Positions 1-11,280 of a stretch of DNA of 64,000 bases are shown here, piece by piece. Numbering within the stretch: position 1 is the first letter of the stretch; each line of letters begins with the position of its first letter. The DNA is from Bettongia penicillata ogilbyi (Eukaryota; Chordata; Mammalia; Diprotodontia; Potoroidae). The translations under genes were made by a program, and so were the position numbers. Below the pieces are notes generated by a model. The model saw only the letters and a program-made list of their open reading frames with translations. It was not told where the DNA came from and did no database searches. Where the stretch lies: assembly GCA_023548195.1 (NCBI GenBank), contig JAJHZJ010000014.1:18363718-18427717 (forward strand), written 5' to 3'.

Positions 1-1321
1 CCTTTACTGAATCTTCACCCAGGTCATGCCTGGTAACCATCCATGTCAATCCTCCAAGCTTCTATCTTGGACCATCTTTTCTTCTTGTGATGTTATTAGA
101 TTCCCATAAGTTCAATTTCCATCTCTATATACATGATTTGCAGATCTTTTTTGTTTATCCTTAACCTCTCTCCTGACCTCCAGTCTTGTGTTTCCAACTG
201 CCTATTACACATTTCAAATTGGATATCCTGTAGATTTTTCAAACTCAACATGTCCAAAATTGAATTTTTTCCCCTACCCCCTGCAGCCCTCCTTGCTTCA
301 GAACTTTATTTATTAATATCAGAGTCATCACCATCCTTCCAGTTTCACAAGCTCACAACCTAAGAGTCATTCTGGACTTTTCACTCACTCTTATTTCTCA
401 TATGCAATTTGTTGTCAAGGCCTGTCAATTTTGCTTTCATATTTTATATCACATATATACCTTTTTCTCCTCTAACATTGCTACCTTTTAGTACATGCTT
501 TTATTATCTCACACTTGACTATTGCAATAGTCTACTGATTGGTCCCTCCCACTACAGTCAAGCCTATACTCTACTGTCAAAATGATCCTTCTTAATATAA
601 GCTTAAGTCTGACCACATCACTGCCCTACTCAATAAACTTTAGTAACCCCCTGTTATCTACATGCTGAGGTGATAAACTCACTGGATGCAAGAAATAACA
701 AAACTCCCTAAAACATATTAAAGTGTAATTGGGAAGTATGTAGTAAAATAGGAACACAATACAACACTGATAATTTTAATTTGTAATTTTTTAAACTTAA
801 TATGTGGACTTCAGATATGCATTTCCATTTTATTTTTACTCCACTGACCTATAGGATCAAATATAAAATTCTCTGTTTGATATTATTCAAACCCCTTCAT
901 AATCTGACTCATTTTTTCATCCCTACACCACATACTCTGACCCAGTGACATTTTTCTCCCTATTGTTTCTCAAAGAAGAAAATCTCATGACCCCAGACAT
1001 TTTCTCAGATTGTTCCCTCTACCTGGAAATCTTGCTTTTACTTATCTCTGCTTTCTGGCTTCCCTGGTGTCTTTTAAGTTCATAATTGCAATCTCACCTC
1101 TACAAAAGACTTTTCCCAATGCATCTTAATTCTATTGCCTTCTCTCTGTTAATTATTGCCTATTTATAATGTATGTAGCTTATTTATACATATATTTCTA
1201 TGTTATCTCCTATGTTAGACTATGAGCTCCTTCAGGCCAGGTATTATTTTTTGCCTTTCTTTATATCCCCAGTACTGCCTGCACATAACAAACATTCAAT
1301 AAAAATTTGGTGACTGCTTTC
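1..1321 (+). mobile_element. L2/CR1-clade LINE, 3' part
   Basis: This is the 3' part of an old L2-type (CR1 superfamily) LINE in sense orientation, entering from beyond the left edge. The sense strand carries decayed coding sequence in the L2 order: a 'tccaactgcctatt' block near 195, 'ttgtcaaggcctgtc' near 412, then 'gactattgcaatag' near 517. It ends with the usual 3' tail near 1215-1310: 'gactatgagctcctt', 'cccagtactgcctg' and 'caataaaaatttgg'. The longest open frame (133-363, 76 codons) is a remnant of the L2 reverse-transcriptase C-terminal region. The same family occurs at 5281-7073 and 8553-8880 on the opposite strand and at 35545-36640 on this strand. The copy is interrupted at 662-833. 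It is ancient and non-functional. L3 is an alternative family name. Confidence 0.75.
662..833. repeat. Unclassified insertion in the L2
   Basis: The L2 sequence stops near 661 and resumes near 834 ('ccactgacctatagg'), so about 170 bases are foreign to it. The inserted DNA is A/T-rich, with 'aatacaacactgataatttt' and 'aatatgtggacttcag' motifs that resemble the tail of an old SINE. I cannot name the family. Confidence 0.4.
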
Positions 1322-1689
1322 TTTTTGTGTGCATTTGTGTATACATGTATATGTGTCATGTTTACGATAAACATGCAAATACACACACAAAAGTAGCATG
1401 TGTCAACACATGTATAACTATCTCTACATGTACATACAAAGATATTTAAGATATATGTTATAAACATGTAGATTATATATCTTTATGGTACCTCAAAACC
1501 TTAAAGGGTGGGACCCATTTCCTAAAGAAATACTTTCCCCTTAGCTGGCCAATTGTTGCCATTCCTTTTAAATATATAATAAAGTTATCATGAATTTTTT
1601 TATTTTTCTTCCCTCCTCCCCCTGCCTGAGAAATGGCTACCATTAGACACAAATGCACAAATACACACACATGATATTATATTGCATAT
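1322..1689. other. Unassigned A/T-rich DNA
   Basis: No gene or recognised repeat. 1325-1465 is rich in alternating purine-pyrimidine steps of the TG/TA/CA kind (for example 'tgtgtatacatgtatatgtg'), a decayed microsatellite. The two short minus-strand frames here (68 and 65 codons) have compositions set by this low complexity. Confidence 0.5.
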
Positions 1690-2365
1690 GTAAAATCACT
1701 ATGTATATACTTCTATGTATTAGTTTTTTTCTCTGGATGCAGATAGCACCTTCCTTTACAGGTTCTTTGTAGTTAGGTTGGGTATCTACAATAGTCAAAA
1801 TGATTTAGATAATCAGTGTTGTTCTTGAAAGAATTTCACTGTTACTGTATGCAATGCTTTCTTGGCTCTACTTATTTCACTTTTCATTATTCTCTTGCAA
1901 TACTTTTCTGAGATCATCAAGGTCATCATTTCTTATAGCATAGTACTATTTCATAACAATCAGATACTACAACTTGTTCGGTTATTCCCCAATTGATGGG
2001 CATCCCCTCAATTTTCATTTCTTTGCCACCACAGAGAGAATAGCTGAAAGTATTTTAGAACTTACAGGATCTTTTCTTTTTTCTTTAATCACCTTTGGAA
2101 CTAGACCTAATAGTGACTGGGTCAAAGGAGGCAGTTTAATAACTCGTTGGGCATAATTGCAGATTCTTCTCCAAAATTATTGGATCAGTTCACAATTCTA
2201 CCAACAGTGAATTAGTGTCCCATTTTTTCCCACATCCCATCCAATATTTGTCACTTTCCTCTTCAGTGATTTTAGTCAATCTGTTATCTCGAAGTTGTTT
2301 TAGTTTATGCTTCGCTGTCAATAATGATTTAGAGCATTTTTCATATGACTATAAATTATTTTGAT
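1690..2365 (-). mobile_element. L1 3' end (ORF2 tail and 3'UTR), antisense
   Basis: The plus strand reads the antisense of a marsupial L1 3' end. Landmarks in order are 'cattatt...cttgcaat', 'ccccaattgatgggcatccc' near 1987, 'ttggatcagttcacaattct' near 2180, and 'gatttagagcatttttcata' near 2328. The same landmarks recur in this order at 14943-15644, 28005-28500, 41175-42300 and 53100-54030, which supports the call. The 5' side is missing, as is usual for LINE copies. Confidence 0.8.
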
Positions 2366-2512
2366 TTCATTTTATATATGAAAAAACTGAGACCCAAAGA
2401 GGTCAAATGATTTGCCCAAAATGACACAGTTCAAACTCAGGTCCCATATGTCCAAATTCAGTGCTCTAAGTTAAACACTTTTTCTATTACACCATGTTGA
2501 AATGTATTCTTG
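2366..2512 (-). mobile_element. MIR-type SINE, antisense
   Basis: Antisense MIR core: 'aaaaaactgagacccaaaga' followed by 'tttgcccaaaatgacacag' and 'tcaaactcaggtccc', then the tRNA-like head reversed. Old and diverged. Confidence 0.75.
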
Positions 2513-5280
2513 TTTATAAAAATTGCATGATTTTAACTAGTTATGTCTTGACAACCTAATTTGAATACATGCAGATTTCAAGATGCTTCATTTATTAAGT
2601 TTCATGCTATCTCTCTGCTGCTAAAGCTTTTGTACAAAGCCATCACATAACTCTATCAATTGCAGAACTCATGAATCCCAATAAGAAATACAAAGAATGT
2701 ATTTTTTGGACCTGGGCTTTTTAGCTTGTTTTTCTGTATTCCCACTACTTAAATTGTCTTTGTTTGTATTAATTTCAATTGTTTTGGTGAATTTTCCTTC
2801 CAAAACAGTTATGTATTTATTCATCACAAAAGGATATTATTTCATAATTTTAGAAATTCAAGATAATAAAATTTAAGACAATTGAGCTTAAATTTAATTG
2901 CTGAGAAACTGAATTCTGCGTAATTGCAATGACCGTGCTTATCACCAAATAAATTTAAAAAGAAAATCAAAATTACACCTCTCTCTCTTTTTTTTTTGGC
3001 AGAAATGGGGAGCTAGAAAAGTTAAATACTGTATAACTTTCAGACGTGATCAGTGTGTTAGTTGATACTGCTCTTTGTTTTTGCTGTTGTTTAAGTCTTT
3101 TCAAATCTTTGTTACAAGGGACTGTTCAATAGAGAGAAAACGGGAGAGGAATATACTCAGAAATTAATGTGGTGCAAAACAAAAGATAATAATAAAAATT
3201 AATAGGTATTTTTAAGTGCAGACAATTTGAAGTTATTCATTGTAGTTTAAGTTATAAAGATTTAAAAACAAACTCATTTTATTATACTTTGCAAAATGAA
3301 TTACACTGAAAAAATATGACAATTCCCATGCTTTTTAACTTTCATATAAAGATTGTTAAACTTTGAGTTTACTAACTTTTAAATTCAAGTGAAGCAACTA
3401 TCTTAATAATATAACTTCTCTGTCATGAGCCTATGCCAGCTAACAGTGGCAGTTGGAGATCATGCCTGTTTGGAAATGTGGCATGTACCAACTCAAATTT
3501 GACCTTGTTTGAGATACTGTATTAAGTAATTGCTGTGCTGCATTCACTGTCAATTGGAGTAAATTTGTGTTACTCTTGCTTTTGTTGATTTTTATTTATA
3601 CTTTGTTTTCATTTTTAAAAGGAATGCATTTATGAGGGACTATATTAAAAATAGCCGACACTTTTGGCCATTGCTTCATATATCCCATGAGAGTCTCATG
3701 CCTCCTCCCCACAGTTGGGAAAACTCTGCCTTTATACACCCCTTCAATTTTAACAGCATAAGTGAAATCATCCAAGTATATGGCCTCAATAGTAATATGG
3801 CTTTTAAAATAGTTAAATCCTTTTTCTCCATATCCCTTGTCATTAACTGGTAAATCACTAATTTATTTCCTATTAGAATTTATATAGTTTGCAGCAATTA
3901 AGAAGAAAGGAGTAATTGCTGACAAACCCAGGGCACTATTTAAATCACTTCCTTGTTGACAACATATTTCTCTTTCCTCAAACTGAATGTCACTGCAATC
4001 TGATGTGTGCAGAACCCTTGTGGACTCATCATTCGAATGCGCTGCACCTGTCACCTGTGTGCTAGCATTCTGCTAAGGATCAATTTACATAACCTCATTT
4101 AATGGTTCATAAATCATACCCATTAAGCCCGGCTAACAGGAACCAAGGGTTCTAATTTATGCTGCCTTTCATAGCAGAAAATTGGGAGGCTGGAGCCTGT
4201 GGATAAAGAACCCAGGTCTTGCCTTTGATTGTTGATTGTGATGGTAAATGTATGGATGATGAGAACAGATTTCCACTTTATTGATTTCCTGCCAAAGCAC
4301 AGCATGCTTTATTGTGAAAGGGGGCCTTTTGGCAGCAGTGCTAAAAGTGGCAGTTGTTTAGGAACCCTTTGCCAAGATGATGTCTAAGACAATACAGAGT
4401 GGTAAATACTAAAATAATATCAAGCTGAAATGGTATTCTTTTTTCTTTAAAGGAAATCTAACTTTTCCTAAATTCAAAGATCTTTTCTTTACACCTCTTT
4501 TATGCATGGAAAGTCAAGGAGTTAGAACATAGTTCTTAAAAATAAAAGAAAGAGAATATATATTTTTAAAAATAATCTGCAGAATAATGCAAATGTCTAG
4601 AATCCTCTACATAATGATATTTCAATCAGAGTGGTATACTGGGCCAAGTTTTCACTCTTCTCTGTTCCTCACTGTACATTTTTCTGGTGGAACATCAAGA
4701 AACACCATTTTCTCTAGATTTCATTTTCCCCCTTTATGTTAGGACATTGTATTTAGCTATATATAGTTCTCCACAAAAATGTAAGATAAAAAAGGTCATC
4801 TTTGCACAAGTGCTTGGGTTGGATTTCAAAATAGCAAAAGTGTTCCTAAGACCATTTTCTGGATGAAAAATATTTCTTAAGTATTGCTGAGGCATACTGA
4901 TTTCCTTCCCTCATTGCAGCCTTGCCCTGTTATGGGCATATTCACTTTTCAATGTAGTCTAAAAAGTTATTTTTTTCTAATAAAAGTGAATACATCTAAA
5001 AAATTACTTCACTCATGTCTATTTTCTAAAGTAGGCTTAATCACAATGCTTCAACTTTTATTTCAGGTTGTGGACACCATTACAGACATTAAAAATTAGC
5101 AGATTTCCTTTTTTTGTTCCTCCTAAATTGAAAAGAATATATGTGACATTTTCTAAAACCTGACATATAAAACACTAGTTAAAAGTAGTGAGTAACGTGT
5201 AATTTAGGAGGTCAAAAAATAAATGATAATCCTGGTTCAAAGGCATGAAATAGTAGCAATCAGAGTAGAATTTCACTTCT
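2513..5280. other. Repeat-poor single-copy DNA, possible conserved non-coding block
   Basis: This is the longest stretch without recognisable repeats (about 2.8 kb). No open frame here resembles a known protein and I see no convincing exon. Composition is mixed. Around 2850-2960 there is a cluster of TAAT-core motifs, such as 'tttaattgctgagaaactga' and 'gcgtaattgcaatgaccgtg'. 3930-4350 is a second well-mixed block ('cacctgtcacctgtgtgct', 'attaagcccggctaacagga'). Such texture is typical of developmental enhancers, but conservation cannot be judged from one sequence. Confidence 0.45.
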
Positions 5281-7073
5281 CAATTAATTGATCCACAAGC
5301 ACTAAAATAAGGATTTACTATGTCAAGTACTGGAGATACAAAGAAAGGCAAAAAACTTCCCTGGAACAGCTTGTATTCTGAGGAGGGAGAGGACATGCAA
5401 ATAACTACATATGAACAAGGCAAATATAGAATACATGTATGGATACATATATTTATGTGTACATGTGTATGTTTATGTAGATGTTTGTGTGCATACATAT
5501 ATGCATAGAAAGTGTATATGTATGTACACAAAAGGTAGGATTTGGATTGAGTCTTGAAGTAAATCTGGAAGACTAAGTGGTACAGATGAGAAGGAAAAGC
5601 ATTTCAGTTAGTGCAAAGGAAAAGAGAAGGGACAGGAATTGTCTTATTAAGGTGGATCACAGAGATAGTAAAAAGAAAGTAAAGTATAAGTTGACTAGAA
5701 ATGTAGGAAGGAGTTATGTTATAAAGAGTCTGAAATGCCAAATGGACAGCTTTATATTTGATCAGAGAAGTAACAGGGAGCCATTGGAGTTTATTTGGAA
5801 GGGGGGAAATGATATGAGCAAAGCTAACTTTTAGGACAATCCTTTTGACAGCTGAGTAGAGGAAGGATTATAGTGAAGAGAGGAGGTGGAGATTACAATG
5901 AAAAACTATTGCAAGGGTCAAAGAGAGAGATGATCAGGGTATGTAGTAAGGTAATGTAAGTAGAGGGAGGAGAACATATATGAGAAATATTCTCATGCTT
6001 GAAATAACAAGATTTGGAAAGAATAGGATGGTAAATGGGATGAGTAAAAGTTAGGAATCAAGGATGACAGGAAGTTGTCAACCTGGGACAAGAGTAGTGC
6101 CAGTAATATGGAAGCTGGAAATAAGAAACAGTTTGGGGAGGAAGGTATGAGTTCTAGTTGGGACAAGTTGAGTTTGAGATGCCTCTAGGACATTCCATTT
6201 GAAATATCCAAAAGATGTTTCATGATAGTTCTTTAGACTAGAGCTCCAAAAAGAGACTAGGACCAGAAATATAGAGCTGAGGATCATCTACTTAGAGATG
6301 ATAGCTGAACCAATTGAAGTTTATGGTATCAGTTAGTGAGGTCAAATAAAGAAGTTCAGTAGAAGATGGACCAGTATAAAACTTTGGGCAGTATTTATGG
6401 TATGACATAGGTAAAGAACCAGAAAACAAGACTAAGAACTTCAGTTATCCCTTCCAAATTACAGGGGTTAAGGGCATGGTGACTTTGTGATCTGAAAAAT
6501 CCAAGAAAAATTTTTTGGCTCTCCCTTCATACCAGAGAAGAAGTCTGATTTTTTTTTTCTTTTATGGGGTTTTTAAAATACCTTATTGTAAAATTTCGGT
6601 TAAGTGCTTGGTCATAGGCTCTGGGTTATCTGATGACCTTAACATGTCATCTGCAGCTTCTTGAAAACTTCAAAAAAAATTCCTATTTAATTTCTTATGC
6701 CAACCTGCAACATACAGAAACTGCAGTGAGGAAAGTCATGATGTGGATGCAATAATAGTAGTCAGATAGGAATGCCCATAGAGAAGAGAATGGCTATGGA
6801 GAGGTCAAGAAAGGTGAGAACTCAGAAAATATGATGAGATTTAGCAATTAACATCAACGACAACTTTGGAGACAGCAATTTAGGTTAAAGGATTAGAACA
6901 GAAGTCAGATAATAGAAGGTTTAGAAAGGAGTGAGCTTTCCCAAGGAGTTTTTCAGAGAAGAGAAGAGATACAGGCTGATGACTTGTGCAGATAGTAGGA
7001 CCAGATGAATAGTTTTTAATGAGTAAGAGAGACTTGGCCATGTTTGTAGGCAACAGGGAAGGAGCAAGTATAT
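5281..7073 (-). mobile_element. L2/CR1-clade LINE, antisense, proximal part
   Basis: Antisense L2-type LINE. The reversed 3' end comes first ('ttactatgtcaagtactgga' near 5316, then 'acaaagaaaggcaaaaaact'). The antisense of the coding region follows: 'gggagccattggagtttatt' near 5778, 'gttgagtttgagatgcctct' near 6167, 'gatcatctacttagagatga' near 6281 and 'catgtttgtaggcaacaggg' near 7040. This is the reverse of the 35545-36640 copy. It is split by foreign DNA at 6455-6735 and, after 7073, by a BovB LINE; it resumes at 8553-8880. A short TG/TA-rich tract lies at 5430-5530. Confidence 0.75.
6455..6735. mobile_element. Possible non-autonomous DNA transposon inside the L2
   Basis: The antisense L2 is interrupted here. 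The insert reads 'ttacaggggttaagggcatg', 'gatctgaaaaatccaagaaa' and 'tttatggggtttttaaaata', then 'ggctctgggttatctgatga'. This recalls Tigger/pogo-like short elements in which decayed CpG sites give 'aaaatccaagaaaa'. Terminal inverted repeats are not clear to me, so the class is tentative. Confidence 0.35.
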
Positions 7074-7186
7074 TGTGTTGTTATTCAGTTGTGATCAATT
7101 CTTCATGATCCTAGCCATAGCATATCAGGCCTTTCTATCTTCTACTATCTCTCAAAGTCTGTCCAAGGCCACATTCATTACTTCTC
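7074..7186 (-). mobile_element. RTE-BovB-type LINE fragment, antisense (first part)
   Basis: The motif 'ttgttattcagttgtgatca' with 'ttcttcatgatcct' and 'catatcaggcctttctatct' is the diverged antisense of the RTE-BovB 3' region. It inserted in the antisense L2 and continues at 8270-8552 after about 1.1 kb of other DNA. Confidence 0.65.
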
Positions 7187-8269
7187 TCCTGATCTCCATG
7201 CCAAGACCACACCTCTCTTTTTACTACTAGGAGACACCCTGTTTTCCAGAACTAAGACCCAGCAAATAAGCCGTGCCCTGAGCTTGGCATAACAACAACC
7301 CTTTGTACTTACCCTTTAGATAAACTTGGCAAAATTCCAGAATTTTTTCACACCGGCACCAGGTAGTCGTCAAACTCTGCAATGCCCATGGACTAGGCAT
7401 GAAGCACTGCTATGAATCAAACTTGTCTCATTGTTGCTGTTACCCCTCATTGTCGTGTAGTTCCAATGAAATATTCACAGTGACTATTGCAGCTATGAAT
7501 ATCGCAATGCAATTCTAAATCATGAACTACAACAGACCCTCCACATGGAAAACAGAACCAAAACATTTATTCAGATATCAGAAAATCAAATCCATCATAG
7601 TCACAAAAATCTATAAACAATAATAATGCAAAGAACAACACCATCCTCCAGCCTCCCCCCTGCTAGGCTTCCCACAAACCAGCTCCACAAAACAAATAAC
7701 AAGCAGATTCCTTTAAAGAAATCACAGACAAACTCTTTCAATCATAGTAGCCCACTACTTGCTTACATCCTTCCTAGCTGACTAGACTCTGATCAGTTTC
7801 CTCTCTGCTGTGTTCTAGTTCCATCTCTTCCTGTTCCACCCATTCAGCAAACTCCTCCCACCACAAGCTTCATGTGACTCAGATTCATGTGGCTCAGGAT
7901 TCCATGTGACCCACGCAGGTCACATGGGCCTATTAATGAATGGGAAAGATCTCCCCATTTAAATTGCCATTTCAGTCAGGGCTACTATAGCTCATTGCAT
8001 AGACATTGGTATATGTATTGAGAATTGCTCACACTAAAGGTCTCCTTGGTATTAGAGGAGTCCCTGTCATCTGTTTAGTTTCCTTTTTCCAACAGAATAA
8101 AGACAGGTTTTTTATTATGACCTCTGTTAGTTCTTTGGATTTATTTTGTTATTATTTTATTTTATTTCTGAGTTAACCATGGTTATGATAACATGTATGA
8201 GCTCTTTGGTATTTTAAAAACTACCAGAGGTCACATAACCTCTGTGATGCTTTGGTCATTTATTGTTGG
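7187..8269. other. Unassigned insert within the BovB copy, possibly LTR-derived
   Basis: About 1.1 kb separate the two BovB pieces. There is no coding frame of note. Read on the minus strand, 7250-7990 carries an AATAAA signal near 7566 and a 'gtgggaggagtttgctgaat' block. That texture resembles a solitary LTR of an old endogenous retrovirus, but I see no convincing TG...CA ends or target duplication, no protein-coding remnant and no primer-binding site. 8000-8269 is A/T-rich with nothing I recognise. Confidence 0.3.
7902..7927. repeat. Perfect 10-bp inverted repeat containing CATGTG
   Basis: 'ccatgtgacc' (7902-7911) and 'ggtcacatgg' (7918-7927) are exact reverse complements around a 6-base loop. 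Two further CATGTG motifs lie just upstream, near 7871 and 7886. CATGTG is an E-box/M-box core for bHLH-zip factors; binding here is inference. Confidence 0.6.
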
Positions 8270-8552
8270 AGTTGACACTACCATCATAATATTTATCCAT
8301 CCCATCCTCTGCCGTTCCTTTTTCATTTTTCCTTCAATCTTTCCCAACATCAGGTTATTTTCCAATGAGTCCCCTCTTCTTATTATTTGACTAAAGTATG
8401 TAAGCTTCAGTATTTGACCTTCCAATGAATAGCTTGAATTAATTTCTTTAAGTATTGACCGGTTTGATCTCCTTGCTGTCCAACAGACTTTCAAAAGTCT
8501 TCACCAGCACCACAGTTCAAAAGCATTAATTCTGTGGTGCTCTGCTTTCCTA
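8270..8552 (-). pseudogene. RTE-BovB reverse-transcriptase C-terminal remnant
   Basis: Minus-strand translation gives the C-terminal end of the BovB-type RTE polyprotein, after the reverse-transcriptase domain. Residues 'HHRINAFELWCW' (about 8540-8502) are followed, after a frame change, by 'CWTARRSNRSILKEI' and 'DSLENNLMLGKIEGK' (8494-8330). This order is diagnostic of BovB-like elements. The frame is broken at least once between 8501 and 8494. The fragment continues 3' at 7074-7186. It has no function of its own but fixes the family, and the SINE at 43276 carries a BovB-type tail. Confidence 0.85.
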
Positions 8553-8880
8553 GATAAAAAGAGGTTAAAGTCTAAGAGAAAGGGGGGGGGGGGGGATGAG
8601 AGTGTGAGCAATGCACTGAAGAAGATGGGATGGAATGAGGTCCCAAACATGCAAAGAGATTGACTTTGACAAAGAGAAAGGTCACCTTTTTTACTGGAGG
8701 TAGAAGTGAATGAGGGAACAATAGGGCAAAGATTTCTGAGTGATTTGAGATGAAAAGGAAGGTAGCAGAGAGAGCTTATGGCACCCAGCCTCATTGTTTT
8801 ATAGTGAGAAACAGGATTGCCTTGCTACAGTAAGTACCCAGTTAAGATTAGATGACAAAGAGTGAAAACATTCAGCACAT
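8553..8880 (-). mobile_element. L2/CR1-clade LINE, antisense, distal part
   Basis: Continuation of the antisense L2 of 5281-7073 beyond the BovB insertion: 'ggaggtagaagtgaatgagg' near 8696 and 'gatttctgagtgatttgaga' near 8730. A run of 14 G lies at 8582-8595. Confidence 0.6.
8582..8595 (+). repeat. Poly(G) run, 14 bases
   Basis: An uninterrupted G14 within the antisense L2. Such runs are rare, unstable and prone to sequencing length error. Confidence 0.9.
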
Positions 8881-9115
8881 TAAAAAAATTTAATTCTTTT
8901 ATTTTTCCTCAAGTACATGTAAAAACAATTTTTAACATTCATTTTGCAAAATAATTAGTTCCAAATTAACTCCCTCCCTGTTTCCTGTTCCTCCTTTATT
9001 GAGAAAGCAAGCAATTTGATACAGAGATATAGGCTATACATGTGTAGTCATACAAAATACAAGCTAATCATGTTGTGAAAAACAACACAGACTAAGAATA
9101 AAAACAAAAAAATCA
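8881..9115 (-). mobile_element. L1 3'UTR, antisense (first part)
   Basis: The reversed poly(A) end ('ttttatttttcctcaagtac') is followed by the usual marsupial L1 tail: 'atgtaaaaacaatttttaac', 'tagttccaaattaactccct', then 'atcatgttgtgaaaaacaac'. The copy is cut at 9115 and appears to resume at 14943 with 'ggattgtgttg...gaatagctaag'. About 70 bases of the expected L1 sequence are missing at the junction. Confidence 0.75.
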
Positions 9116-10040
9116 AGACTTCTAGGATCCAAGGTGGTTGAATAAGCAGTAAGTAACTTTGCCACGTTTACCTCCAAATAATGATAAAATACCACCTCAA
9201 GTCAAATACTGGCACAGCAGTACCAGAAAAAACATGGGGTGAAAAAGTCTTTCATCCTAAGAAACTTGAAAGATCAACCAAAAAGGTCCGTTTCACTCAG
9301 GTAAAGGAAGAGCACAGCCCAGGACAGAAAGCATCCCAGAAAGTCAGCAGTAAGTCTCACTTCAGCAGGGGGAGATCATGAGCCACAGTAGGGTAAAGCT
9401 GGCAAAGACCCCCCAATATCATGTGTCTCAGTAGAGCTGGGGGAACCAGCAGACTCCAGATGCAAGAATCATCATTAGCTTCAGCAAAGATATAAGCAAA
9501 CAGGCATCCTCCACTGACCAAAACTCTACATGCTTCAGTTAAAGCCTAGGGAAAAAAGTAAACACACCATAGGCCTCAACAAATGCCAGAAACAACCACT
9601 AGCACCTTGGCTCAGCATTAGGTAAGCTGCCAGACCCCTACAACCTACATCAGCACCAGCCACCCACCCACGCACTCCCGCAGGGAAGCACCAAACATGA
9701 GGGTCTCCTTTCAGAGCAACATCACTGCAGCACCAGGTAAACAGTCAGGGCCTGCAGCCCCTGGAACCAAAAGCCTGAGACAGTGCCCCTTTCACCCTAG
9801 GAGCAAGAGCTCAAAAGAAAGGAAAAACTCAAAAAGCAAAAAGATAAGCAAAAAATAACAAAAAAAAATAGTACCCTATGATAGAAAATTATTGTCATGA
9901 TGGAGAAGACCAAATCACAAACTCAGAAGAAGAAAACAATATTTAAACACCAGTGGACAAAAATCCCATGAAAAACAGGAAGTGATCCCAAGCCTACAAA
10001 AAATTCTTGGAAGAACTCCAAAGGGAGTTTAAAAATCATA
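9116..10040 (+). mobile_element. L1 head: 5'UTR and start of ORF1, 3'-truncated
   Basis: The sense strand starts with 'gatccaaggtggttgaataa', a diverged copy of the L1 start motif 'ccaagatggnggag'. The promoter-type 5'UTR follows. The beginning of an ORF1 lies near 9835-10040: a lysine-rich start, then the decayed counterpart of the acidic N-terminal segment. It stops abruptly at 10040 where another element head begins. Both ORF1 and the 5'UTR carry many stops. LINE copies normally lose the 5' end, so a 3'-truncated head is unusual. Confidence 0.65.
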
Positions 10041-11280
10041 TGGAATGTGTGAAGACAAGATGGTGGAGAAGAAAGATGGACTTGTAGAAGCTCCCCCACA
10101 TAGCCAATAAAATATCTATACAAATGACTCTAAGCAGATTCTAGAGCAGCAGAAGGGACAAAAGGACAGAATGAAAGAGATTTCCAGCTCAAGACAGCTT
10201 GGAAGGCTGACAGAAAAGGTCTATTGTACCGGGAGAGAAATGAAGCCCAGCCCATAGTGGGCCACATGGTGTGACTGGGAGAGGACCTAGAACAGGCTTC
10301 AGAGAGTCACCAGCAGCAGCATTTCCTAGATTGCTCAGCCCACAGATGCCACAGAGTGCTTCAAAGGTCAGTGAGAAAGCTCCTTCACCTAGGAGAAGGG
10401 AATGTGGTCTGAACCACCAGCAGCAGTCACAGCAGAGGCAGCATCCATCTTTGGAGCCCTCTGCCTAAAGTCCCTGAGGGAACAGGGCAGCTGATCTGAA
10501 TCTCAGTCCAGAGCTAGCTGGCCCAGGGAGCTCCCTGTACAAAGCCCTGGGGTAACTGAGCCACTGATCCAGGTAGGTCTCAGCCCTGAGTATAGTCCTG
10601 AGGTGAGGAGGTCCTCTGGGGTGGCAGAACTGGGGGTTGTAGTGGAGAGGGAATTCTGCTCTCAGATTCTGGGCAGAAAAGTTTTCAGTTGCTCTCAGAC
10701 CAGTACACAGGTCAAGAGAGCAGTTTACTCTCCTTGATTGTGCCACCTTGGAGGAACTGAGAACTTACAGCTCCCCAGAGTATACCCCACTCTTGAGAAA
10801 GGACACAAAAGTTAAATAACAGGCTGGGAAAATGCCCAAAAAAGGGGAAAAAATAAGACTATAGAAGGTTGCTTCCTTGGTGACCGGGTATTTTCTTCCA
10901 TTCTTTCAGATGAGGAAGAACAATGCATAACGTCAGAGGAAATCAAGACTTCTGCATCCAAAACCTCCAAAATAAAGATACAATGGTCTCAGGCCATGGA
11001 AGAGCTGAAAAAGGATTTTGAACATCAAATAAGAGAGATGGAGGAAAAATTGGGAAGAAAATTGAGAGAGATGCAAGAAAATCATGAAAAGTGAGTCAAT
11101 AGCTTTCTAAAGGAGACCCAAAAAAATGCTGAAGAAAATAATACCTTTAACTATTGACTAACTCAATAGGCAAAAGAGGTCCTGAATGTCAATAAGGAGA
11201 AGAATACTTTAAAAAGCAGAATCAAGCAAATGGAAAAGGAGGATCAAAAGTTCACTGAAGAAAAGAATTGTTTAAAAATT
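10041..11280 (+). mobile_element. HAL1/L1 head A: 5'UTR and ORF1 N-half, 3'-truncated
   Basis: Begins near 10047 with 'gaagacaagatggtggagaa'. A 5'UTR of about 785 bases follows, then an ORF1 start at 10832 (ATGCCCAAAAAAGG, MPKKG type, as in copies B and D). ORF1 reads through the acidic N-terminus and the coiled-coil region to 'aaaaattagagtgga' at about 11280, with frame breaks such as the stop near 11094. It is then cut off and element B starts. The lost 3' half does not reappear after B, so this is not simply a nested insertion. Confidence 0.7.

Noticed and set aside
7187..8000. Endogenous retrovirus
   Set aside because: Only an LTR-like texture and a polyadenylation motif were seen. There is no coding remnant, primer-binding site or paired LTR, so it is left unassigned.
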